Shown here piece after piece: positions 50,701 through 57,354 of a DNA stretch of 64,000 bases. Each line of letters opens with the position of its first letter. The stretch's first letter is position 1. The notes beneath the pieces are model-generated. The model saw only the letters and a list, made by a program, of their open reading frames with translations, was not told the origin of the DNA and did no database searches. The stretch is from an uncultured Desulfobacteraceae bacterium (GTDB lineage: Bacteria; Desulfobacterota; Desulfobacteria; Desulfobacterales; UBA5852), in assembly GCA_913060875.1 (NCBI GenBank), contig CAJXSL010000017.1, positions 62,001 to 126,000 of the forward strand, read 5' to 3'. The position numbers and the translations under genes were made by a program.

Positions 50701-51069
50701 AACATCGCATCCTTCGATCATTGGCAAAGATTGGAGTTCCGCATAGTCCGGCTCACCATATTTAGACTCGGCAAAAACACTAACACCGCCAAGATCATCC
50801 TGGTTTAAGCAATCAAGATAATAGGCGCAAAGTCTGGATAAAGGTGTATCCAGACGTTCCGGTCTTTTGGGTTTTCGTTCATCCACTCCTTCAGTATCTT
50901 TAAGATACCAACGATAACTCTTGTCTTGTTTGACCTTTCCTCGTAAACGCCCATACAATAAAGAGTTAATTTGTTTACGATCTATCTCAATTATATCAGC
51001 AATTTGTTTTGCCTTTATTCCTGGTTTTTCTTGAATTACAGATAATATTTTTTGCTCTAAATTGCTCAT
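47725..51069 (-). CDS. SF1 helicase fused to Vsr/DUF559-like nuclease
   Basis: 1114 residues. A short winged helix at the N-terminus (KQIADIIEIDRKQINSLLYG), a family-specific region to about 320, then an Upf1/Dna2-like SF1 helicase: Walker A ITGPPGTGKSQVV, a long coiled-coil insert, motif II VVIDEASQCD, motif III GDPMQLRHIS, and motifs IV-VI VVSPFRAQANRIR, DTVHKFQGDERDVM, NVAITRARAALIVVGD. The last 100 residues form a very short patch repair-like nuclease (YILDFAVVDGKRKLNIEVDG, with ERYH). This is the layout of several single-gene or RM-linked defence helicases; I cannot name the exact system. It is the first large gene after riboswitch 2. Confidence 0.85.
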   Translation of the reverse strand: MSNLEQKILSVIQEKPGIKAKQIADIIEIDRKQINSLLYGRLRGKVKQDKSYRWYLKDTEGVDERKPKRPERLDTPLSRLCAYYLDCLNQDDLGGVSVFAESKYGEPDYAELQSLPMIEGCDVDLFESEAGKRILTRMRRDRNRQSIFIGYPIRLKKIRSRKGWEGFILEPILLISFQDPSDRYSPPILSEELPHLNFRALKSLSNAGDATIMEEAIQLADELGLGNASGDQPDLDELMARLYDVRYDWDWKENPDPDSLTNGAAISGIGEQGIYNRAVLVAAERSPYTKGLETELGMLQTIPEAKYGDTVIGAWLRDGNPNSHSLEKPTPLIEVLPLNTEQRQAVRQSLSQPLTVITGPPGTGKSQVVTSILVNAAWQNRKVLFVSKNNKAVDVVEVRVNSLGPRPVLLRLGANQYQNKLAAYLTTLLAASADKDEQSRYNDCKQIHSKICEKSSELDNRLNSLIALRNEVDQLEQAVEHIRQKVGPDCFSIIQNINEEQLNQSAETFLCHLAACDKSQQSLMKKLIWPIIRKRRFKEFSSARDTFSEFATRINLPFKGSDPDKNTIGYWIEYGKELKNRLDDVRPIRSYFESLQKLNHSESIEKISQLQIQLTDELSSNSKDLWNAWLRLQPSRMTPEQRKLLGDYSAILQMIISANENNQNLRRDVFRRYYQLFPQITSILSCWAVTSLSARGRVPFESGFFDLVVIDEASQCDIASVLPLLYRAKNAVVIGDPMQLRHISTLTRQQDQQLLSRHNLIDEYPGWAYSHRSLFDLASSLCRSEDIIALRDHHRSHADIIEFSNDEFYEGRLRVATKYDRLKRPYTDGPAVRWINVEGAVKRPANGGAVNDREAFAVISEIERLASQGYQGSIGVVSPFRAQANRIRDLVHNHRSLTSQLSNFDFLADTVHKFQGDERDVMIFSPVVSSGISRGAIGFLRGNPNLFNVAITRARAALIVVGDQSASLKCEVDYLSSFAAYSDRLRSNTHQDVPVEAIDYGPEYPPVDNPELVSEWEHLFYRALYQASIRPIPQYPIEKYILDFAVVDGKRKLNIEVDGERYHRNWDGELCRRDQIRNQRMMELGWDVKRFWVYQIRDDLGRCVRQVKDWLNTN

Positions 51070-51409
51070 ATAATTTTTGATGCCTGCTTCGAATCGATAA
51101 TCGCTATTTAGCCAGAATTTTTGTAAGCAAACTCAATTTAGCTTGTCCAATAGCACAATAAACCATTTAGTTAAGGGCAGTTTGATTGCACATAACTAAA
51201 AGAGTAGAAACAATTCACCAAAACTATGATGCCGGCAATTCCTAAATACGCGCTGTGATGAACAGCTTTAGGTGTGATGTTAATGAACTGACTTAGGATA
51301 TGATGGATGCCTATGCCTATCATATGTACCATGTCTTGTAACTATCTATCTCTCAAGCCGGAATTGTCAAATGAAATTAACAAAATAGATAAAATCGCCC
51401 ATTATTGTC
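51070..51409. other. Leader region between riboswitch 2 terminator and helicase gene
   Basis: About 340 bases of low-GC sequence on the path from the riboswitch to the helicase start. It contains a possible 53-codon frame (annotated separately) and, on the minus strand, TTGACA followed by weak -10 candidates near 51345-51370, so an independent promoter downstream of the riboswitch cannot be excluded. Confidence 0.45.
51171..51332 (-). CDS. Possible 53-residue membrane peptide downstream of riboswitch 2
   Basis: Minus-strand frame from the ATG at 51330-51332: MVHMIGIGIHHILSQFINIT, then a hydrophobic segment LGIAGIIVLVNCFYSFSYV before the stop. The composition is that of a small single-pass protein. 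No clear ribosome-binding site is seen and no family is recognised. It is the first frame after the c-di-GMP riboswitch terminator, so if real it would be the first gene under that control. Confidence 0.3.
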   Translation of the reverse strand: MVHMIGIGIHHILSQFINITPKAVHHSAYLGIAGIIVLVNCFYSFSYVQSNCP

Positions 51410-51450
51410 AAAAAAAAATACCGGATTGTCTTAGGTCGACAAGCCGGCAC
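51410..51450 (-). terminator. Intrinsic terminator, expression platform of riboswitch 2
   Basis: On the minus strand GCCGGCTTGTC pairs with GACAATCCGGT around CGACCTAA (one bulge), followed by a run of nine T (51411-51419 are A on the plus strand). It starts 12 bases after the aptamer. The long T-run and strong stem make it a convincing terminator, presumably alternating with a ligand-dependent fold. Confidence 0.85.
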
Positions 51451-51462
51451 TAATTTATTAAT

Positions 51463-51528
51463 GGCAACCCGGCTTTCTCTGAAAGATCCGTGGCTTTCCG
51501 TCCTCGGCTCACGCCGAGTTTGGCTTTG
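51463..51528 (-). promoter_or_regulatory. Cyclic di-GMP-I (GEMM-I) riboswitch aptamer 2
   Basis: Read on the minus strand: AAAGCCAAAC, stem CTCGGC/GCCGAG with GNRA loop GTGA, GGACGGAAAGCCACGGATC, P3 loop, AAAGCCGGGTTGCC. Conserved GEMM-I positions match aptamer 1, including G20 (c-di-GMP type) and the C21-G46 pair, while P2 and P3 stems differ in sequence but keep pairing, which is evidence for a functional fold. It lies upstream of the helicase, double-hsdM RM and zorABCD genes on the same strand, and downstream of sbcC. Confidence 0.92.
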
Positions 51529-51725
51529 TTATGTAATTATCTAAAAATTTTATTTTTATCCCCATACTTACCCCACGTCAACCCACCCAATGCCCGTTTA
51601 AAACCCATGTGTATTTTACATTTAAAATTAGATAGTTGCGATATAAACCAATACAACCCCATATTTACAGACTTCGTTGAAAGCACCAATACCCAATGGT
51701 CAAGTAGAACCGAATCAATAAAAAA

Positions 51726-54700
51726 CTACAGTTTTCTGCAACCTGGTCCTGTTATTAAACCTCTGCCACCGGTTTGAGGGGTCACAGCAATTCGTGTGGA
51801 TATCCGCTCTTTTAGAGCTGGCACATGTGAAATTAACCCAATAATTTTTCCTTCCTGTTGTAAACCTGCGAGGGTCTCGAGCGCCGTGTCTAAAGCCTCC
51901 TCATCCAGGGTCCCGAAACCTTCGTCAAGAAACAATGAGTCAACCCGAACGTTTTTGCTTGCCATTTGGGACAAGCCAAGGGCGAGTGAGAGGCTGACGA
52001 TGAAAGACTCACCGCCCGAGAGATTCTTTGTGGACCGGATCTCGCCAGCCTGATAATTGTCAACCACGTTGAGTTCCAAGGGTTGTTCATCATCACGAAT
52101 CAACAAATACCGGTCGCTCATTTTTTGCAGCTGAAGATTGGCATGGCCAACCATCAATTCAAAGGTCAGCCCTTGGGCAAAGTTGCGGTATTTTTTCCCA
52201 TCATTCGAACCGATCAATTGGTGAAGATTGTCCCATCTACGGCACTCTTTTTTCTGGCCGTCAATAGCGGCTTGCTTTGCCTTTACCCGCTCTTTGGCTG
52301 CGGTGTTTTCACTCAGCTTGTGCTTTAGACTGGCCATACTGTCCCGCAGTTCAATCAGAGAATCTTCGTACTCTTTTAATATTGGCTCCAGTTCCTCGAG
52401 AGATTTGTCGGTAACTTTCCTGGCTATTTCCTCGGCCAAACGTGTTTCTCGATCTTTTTGCCTGGCATTGAGGACAGTTTGGCTGTCATCTAGCTTCTTA
52501 GCCTTTGCACCCAACTCATCCCTATGCTCAGCTGTCAGTCTGGCCTTAAGAAACTGTTCTTCATCCGAAAAACCTACAGGTTCAAGCGCAGCGGAAAATT
52601 CAGTTTCCGACTTTTTCAGATCTGGCTCTCTCTGGGCAATGCGCTTTTTCAAAGATTCGACATTGGTCTTTGCGTTGTCCCATTTTTTCTGTAGTTCACT
52701 GTGCAGATCCCTGGCTTTCTTTTCCGCGTAATCGGCCTCAGAGATCGCCTTGTTCAAGCGGCGCTCCTCAACGTCCGGATTTTTGTCGCCGTACAATTCT
52801 TTTCGCTCGTCAGTTCCGTCTACGAGTTCCTTTTGCAAGGTCTCCAGACTTTCTTTTTTCTCGGCCAGTGCAATTTGTTGAGTTTCGATAACCGCGCCCA
52901 GACTCTTCACCTCACTGTCGAGATCGGCAATCTTTTTCTCGATTTCAGTCTTTTTCTTAACCTTGGACTTCCACTCATTCATCCGCGCTCTGAGTGACTC
53001 AAGCAGTGATGAAATATCTCCATCGGGGATTTCCTTGATGCCAAGCGGCAGGAGCTTGGCCAAGGCGGTCTGCCTGCGTTCGTCAAAATCAATCTGGAGT
53101 TTCTCCAGGCCTTCTTTCACGTCGGCGAGAGCTTTCTCGGCTGCCTTCTTGTCATTAGCAGCTAGTGCCTCCTGCTTTTCACCGTCTGTCAGATTCCTTT
53201 GGGCCGCGACTTCCGATTCTTCAAGCTTTTTGACAGCGCCGTCCTGGTCTTCAGCCTTGCTGATCAGTTTTTTGAGTGATTCAATCTGCTTTTCTGTTTC
53301 ATCGGGGGTGGGAACGTTGCCTTCCGCAAATGGGTGTTCTGTTGCACCACAAAGCGGACAGGGTTTGCCATCTTCCAGTTTGGCCCGGTGGTCTTCAAGC
53401 TCAGCTATTTTTGCTAACAAAGTCATTTCACGTAGCAGGGTTTCCATTTCGGTGCGGTATTCACGCAACAGTCGCCCCGCCAGCAACTGTCTTAACGCAT
53501 CTTTGCCTTGCTGGAGATTCTTAGTCACTTTCTCCAGTTCCTGTCTCAAAGTGCCGCATTGTTTCTGACGATCACCAAGCGATTTCATCGCCTGCTCCAG
53601 AACCTTCACAGCCTTTTCTCGATCGTCCTTTTTTTGGATGATTTCTTTTTGCTTGTCTAACAGTATGTTCAACTGCTCTTCAACACCGGCCAGGCCACTG
53701 ATCAGCCATTCGTCCTTTGCATTCTCCTCAAAATATCTGTCAATACCCCGGAGCTTTTTTTGGGCTTTGGAATGTTTTTCCCGTTCCTTAAGCCAGGCCT
53801 GTTTATCTGCGTCAATCTTTGCCAAATCTTTTTGGCAGGTTTCTTCGACTTCCGAAACAGCCTTTTTTTGATCGGCAAGCTTCTGATCAAAGGAACGAAC
53901 CTTCTGAAGGATCGGTGCAGCAGCTTGCAGTTCCGCTTTAGCCTTGAATAATTGCTGTTCAGCCATCTTAAACGATTCGGCTTGTTCTTTGGCAGAGAAT
54001 TCCAACTCTGGAAGGGTTTCTTCCTCACTTTTCAGTGCCGCCTGGTCACCCGCCTGTTCTTTTCGAATTGCTGTGAGTGTTCCGTATGAGCCATCAAGTG
54101 ACGCTGCGCTTACAGCCCGGCTCAATTTGTCGCGTTCTGGTTTAAATGCCTCTATAGCGCTTTGAAGCTCACTCGCTTCGTCTGCCAGACTGGCGATTTC
54201 CTTCTTAAGGCCATCTATGGCGGTCAGCCATGTAATGGCCTTTCCTGTGTCAGCCAACTTGCTGTTGAGATCTGTCTCTTCTTTCTGCTTTGTGTCGAGT
54301 GCCTGTTGGATCTCTATTTCCTGTTCCGGCTCCAGGATCACGATTCCTGCCGTTTCAACCTGTAGGATGTCAAGCTTATCCCGTTCTTCTCGCCTTCGCT
54401 CATGGACACGGGTGGATATCAGGCTGTAAATTTCCGTGCCTGTTATCTGTTCCAGGATCGGTGCCCGTTCTCCAGGATCAGCTTTCAGGAAAGCCGAAAA
54501 GCCGCCCTGGGCCAATAGCATGGATCGGGTAAACCGATCGAAATCCATTCCCGTGGCATCTTCAATTTTTTCGGCCACCCTTCGAATTTTGGTCTCGATA
54601 ATTTTCCCCGAAGTTGCGTCTGCAATTTCATGTTTAGGTGCCTGCAGTTCACCCGTAGGGTTTTTCCGTGCCTTGTGTTGACTCCAATGGCAACGAAACA

Positions 54701-54971
54701 GGCCCGCTTGGGTTTCGAAGGTTACCTCTGAAAAACATTCGCCTGTCTGGCGGGACATGATTTCGTTTAAGCTCTTGGTGACCTTGTTCAGTCTTGGGGT
54801 GCGCCCATAAAGGGCCAAACAAATGGCGTCGAGTATGGTCGATTTTCCGGCACCAGTTGGCCCGGTAATGGCAAAGATCCCGTCCGAGGTGAAATCCTGA
54901 TGCGTAAGATCGACTTCCCACTCACCGACAAGAGAATTCAAATTTTTCAATCGTATTTGCAGTATCCGCAT
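51726..54971 (-). CDS. sbcC: Exonuclease subunit SbcC (Rad50-like)
   Basis: 1081-residue SMC-like ATPase that with SbcD cuts hairpins and protein-blocked DNA ends. Walker A GPTGAGKSTILDAIC near the N-terminus, long coiled coils on both sides of a zinc hook KPCPLCGATEHPF (about 540), and at the C-terminus the signature NLSGGESFIVSLSLALGLS, Walker B SLFLDEGFGTLDEEALDTAL and ISHVPALKERI. Full length and intact. It is 9 bases after sbcD. The last tens of residues (TPQTGGRGLITGPGCRKL) are slightly variable as usual. In this context it may be an anti-phage or recombination partner rather than the housekeeping copy. Confidence 0.95.
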   Translation of the reverse strand: MRILQIRLKNLNSLVGEWEVDLTHQDFTSDGIFAITGPTGAGKSTILDAICLALYGRTPRLNKVTKSLNEIMSRQTGECFSEVTFETQAGLFRCHWSQHKARKNPTGELQAPKHEIADATSGKIIETKIRRVAEKIEDATGMDFDRFTRSMLLAQGGFSAFLKADPGERAPILEQITGTEIYSLISTRVHERRREERDKLDILQVETAGIVILEPEQEIEIQQALDTKQKEETDLNSKLADTGKAITWLTAIDGLKKEIASLADEASELQSAIEAFKPERDKLSRAVSAASLDGSYGTLTAIRKEQAGDQAALKSEEETLPELEFSAKEQAESFKMAEQQLFKAKAELQAAAPILQKVRSFDQKLADQKKAVSEVEETCQKDLAKIDADKQAWLKEREKHSKAQKKLRGIDRYFEENAKDEWLISGLAGVEEQLNILLDKQKEIIQKKDDREKAVKVLEQAMKSLGDRQKQCGTLRQELEKVTKNLQQGKDALRQLLAGRLLREYRTEMETLLREMTLLAKIAELEDHRAKLEDGKPCPLCGATEHPFAEGNVPTPDETEKQIESLKKLISKAEDQDGAVKKLEESEVAAQRNLTDGEKQEALAANDKKAAEKALADVKEGLEKLQIDFDERRQTALAKLLPLGIKEIPDGDISSLLESLRARMNEWKSKVKKKTEIEKKIADLDSEVKSLGAVIETQQIALAEKKESLETLQKELVDGTDERKELYGDKNPDVEERRLNKAISEADYAEKKARDLHSELQKKWDNAKTNVESLKKRIAQREPDLKKSETEFSAALEPVGFSDEEQFLKARLTAEHRDELGAKAKKLDDSQTVLNARQKDRETRLAEEIARKVTDKSLEELEPILKEYEDSLIELRDSMASLKHKLSENTAAKERVKAKQAAIDGQKKECRRWDNLHQLIGSNDGKKYRNFAQGLTFELMVGHANLQLQKMSDRYLLIRDDEQPLELNVVDNYQAGEIRSTKNLSGGESFIVSLSLALGLSQMASKNVRVDSLFLDEGFGTLDEEALDTALETLAGLQQEGKIIGLISHVPALKERISTRIAVTPQTGGRGLITGPGCRKL

Positions 54972-54980
54972 AAGCAGTCC

Positions 54981-56231
54981 CTATTCAGCCATGGCATCGT
55001 CTTCCTGGAGTGACGCGACGATTTCATGATAGGCGTGGAAAAGATATGAACGTTGCTCTTCCGGCACTTCGTGGGCCGATAGGCAACGCTCGAAAACATC
55101 GTCAACGGTCAGATCGTCGAGGGTTTCTTGGCGATGCGTTTGGTTCAACACCCTTTCGACGATTCTGTTGTTTTTTACGCGCAGTATCTCAAGTCCGGAG
55201 CCGGCAATAAGAGCGTCCAGCCGTTCGCGCAAATCACCGATGATCTCATCGCCTTCATAGACGATCTCCACCCATGCTGAAGATCCAGTATTTGATAACT
55301 CTTGGAGTCGCTCCGAAATATCATCCCAACTGCCGTTGATACTTTCCAGTTCTTGAAAAACAGGCACTTTGATTTGCTCTACATCAACTTTGGTGCTCGC
55401 AAACTTTACCAAACAGACACTTTTTTCTTGCTTTGCTTCTCCGAATCCAACCGGAATGGGGGCGCCACTATAGCGAACGATATCCGAATTATTTACCTTT
55501 TGGGGCACATGCAGGTGGCCAAGAGCTACATAATTCACGCTGTCCGGAAAAATGCCGGCATCGACGTGGGCCATCGAACCCACGTACAGTTCCCTCACGC
55601 CATCACCATCGACTGTTTTGCCCCCTGCAGTGTAAAGATGCCCCATAGCGATAATGGGTATTTCGGCGTCCAGCTTTGCGCGTTTTTGTTCGGCTAACTT
55701 GACGATGTCTTTATAGTGACTGCGAATGCCCTCGGTGATTTTATTTTGTTTGTCTGCAATGCTTTCACCAGCCTCAGCCATGCGTATCTCCCGGTCACGC
55801 AGATATGGCACAGCGCAGACAATAGCCTCCGGTGAATCAGTTTCATTGCCAAGTACAAGGATTTCGTCTTCCAGGTTTCCTGAAGTTGCACCGACCACAT
55901 GAACGTTTAGGGCTTTGAGCAGTTCCTGAGGCGCATTGATGAAGGAAGGAGAATCGTGATTGCCCGCTATTACCACCACATGACGACAGGTAGAGGCGGC
56001 TACCCGACATAGAAAACGGTAATATAGCTGCTGAGAACGGTTGTTAGGGGCGCTTGTGTCGAAAATGTCCCCTGCAACAAGTAATGCATCAACCTCCTTC
56101 TGCTGTATGGTATCGGATAACCAATTAAGAAATAACTCGAACTCATCGTATCGCTTTCGGCCATATAGAGACCGACCGATGTGCCAGTCCGAGGTGTGCA
56201 GAATCTTAAATTGGTGCTTTTCGTCCCGCAT
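54981..56231 (-). CDS. sbcD: Exonuclease subunit SbcD (Mre11-like)
   Basis: 416-residue metallophosphoesterase nuclease. Metal-binding motifs are present: LHTSDWHIGRSL, LLVAGDIFDTSAPNN, VVIAGNHDSP, and later MGHLYTAGG and LGHLHVPQKV. The C-terminal capping and SbcC-binding region follows (SINGSWDDISERLQEL, VDDVFERCLSAHEVPEEQRS). The ATG at 56231 is 61 bases after mcrC. Together with sbcC it forms the complete nuclease-ATPase pair within a defence gene run. Confidence 0.94.
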   Translation of the reverse strand: MRDEKHQFKILHTSDWHIGRSLYGRKRYDEFELFLNWLSDTIQQKEVDALLVAGDIFDTSAPNNRSQQLYYRFLCRVAASTCRHVVVIAGNHDSPSFINAPQELLKALNVHVVGATSGNLEDEILVLGNETDSPEAIVCAVPYLRDREIRMAEAGESIADKQNKITEGIRSHYKDIVKLAEQKRAKLDAEIPIIAMGHLYTAGGKTVDGDGVRELYVGSMAHVDAGIFPDSVNYVALGHLHVPQKVNNSDIVRYSGAPIPVGFGEAKQEKSVCLVKFASTKVDVEQIKVPVFQELESINGSWDDISERLQELSNTGSSAWVEIVYEGDEIIGDLRERLDALIAGSGLEILRVKNNRIVERVLNQTHRQETLDDLTVDDVFERCLSAHEVPEEQRSYLFHAYHEIVASLQEDDAMAE

Positions 56232-56292
56232 TATTTTCTCCGCTATTCGACCTAATTCAAAGTCATGCCATCTGAAACTTCAATTTGATTAC

Positions 56293-57354
56293 CTAATTCG
56301 GCCTCGCAACATCCAACAACTGCTTTAGATCGTGATAAATTGCTTGCCACTCCTGGTTCATATTAATCGTACGGATCATAACCTTGTGGCCGTCCATTTT
56401 ATAACTCAGCCTTAGTTCCTTTTGGACCGTCGGGTACAGCAAAACCCCTGTGCAATTGGTATTGATGCCACCTTGCTTTTCAAGATTTTTTAGATAGGCG
56501 AAAATTTGGTATATATTCTGGGCGTGAATCTTTTCGGTGTCATAGTGAGTAGATAGAGCTTGCTTGTAATACTTGGTATCGATAACAGCCTTGAACCCGT
56601 GGCCTTCGATTGAGATGTCGGTGACCATTTTAGGCAAAAAGGCCATTGATTGATCATCCAAGGCCTCGGCCTGCCAAAGGATGTCCTCCCGCCCGACCTT
56701 AAAGCCAGTGGTTTCTAACTTGTAAAAATTACGCACGAAATCCTCGAAAAGGGCCGCCATGCGCATTTCGTCATCCTGCAGAAAGTCACGAAATTTGCTT
56801 TTTCCTTGTGTTTCGGAGGGCAGGAGGTTCTCGTAAACCAGCTCGCAAATCTTCAGCAGGAAGTCATAGAAAGCGTTGTTGCGGTGGAGTTGTACGCGGC
56901 TGAAAACTGCGCTGGACAATTCGATTTTGTCCACTTCGAGAAACCGACGATACAACCCAATCAGCCTGTCCTTCAATTTTCTGTCCAGGCTCTCGACCCG
57001 AATAAGGTTGTGCATTGTTGTTTTGATGATCTGGTTGTGTAAGACATTATGGCTCAGCTCGTCGAACTCGCAGTGAATCTGGGCTTTCATGAGGAGGTTG
57101 CGCTTGATAGTAGGGCTGAACAATAGTTTACCCCGCAAACAGCGCGTGTCCTCGGCATATTCGACATAGCCACGATCCAGGCCGCGTCGTAAAAGGCGCT
57201 CGACTCCCCCACACAGCACTTTGGCGAACAGATCCACCAAACTGGTGGTGTCGATACCGGATACATCTACGACATCACGCTCTTCGAGCCGATTCCAGGC
57301 ATAACAAAGCAGGTAATAAATGTTTTGAATGGGAATTTTGCGGGCGTTATTCAT
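56293..57354 (-). CDS. mcrC: McrC-like nuclease subunit of a modification-dependent restriction system
   Basis: 353 residues of the McrBC 5-methylcytosine restriction subunit family. The N-terminal region has IPIQNIYYLLCYAWNRLEER, typical of the LlaJI/McrC group, then LRGKLLFSPTIKRNLL, HCEFDELSHNVLHNQIIK, and a C-terminal PD-(D/E)XK core MVTDISIEGHGFKAVIDTKY (Asp, Asp-x-Lys). The start overlaps the last base of mcrB. It gives the cleavage activity when the McrB ring recognises modified DNA. Confidence 0.92.
   Translation of the reverse strand: MNNARKIPIQNIYYLLCYAWNRLEERDVVDVSGIDTTSLVDLFAKVLCGGVERLLRRGLDRGYVEYAEDTRCLRGKLLFSPTIKRNLLMKAQIHCEFDELSHNVLHNQIIKTTMHNLIRVESLDRKLKDRLIGLYRRFLEVDKIELSSAVFSRVQLHRNNAFYDFLLKICELVYENLLPSETQGKSKFRDFLQDDEMRMAALFEDFVRNFYKLETTGFKVGREDILWQAEALDDQSMAFLPKMVTDISIEGHGFKAVIDTKYYKQALSTHYDTEKIHAQNIYQIFAYLKNLEKQGGINTNCTGVLLYPTVQKELRLSYKMDGHKVMIRTINMNQEWQAIYHDLKQLLDVARPN

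Noticed and set aside
30823-51528. Riboswitch-like sequences considered as IS ends or tRNA fragments
   Set aside because: They fit the GEMM-I secondary structure on the minus strand, with compensating changes in stems and terminators after both.
51490-51777. 95-codon plus-strand frame over riboswitch 2 and the sbcC end
   Set aside because: It runs antisense through a structured RNA and the sbcC C-terminus, with no ribosome-binding site.
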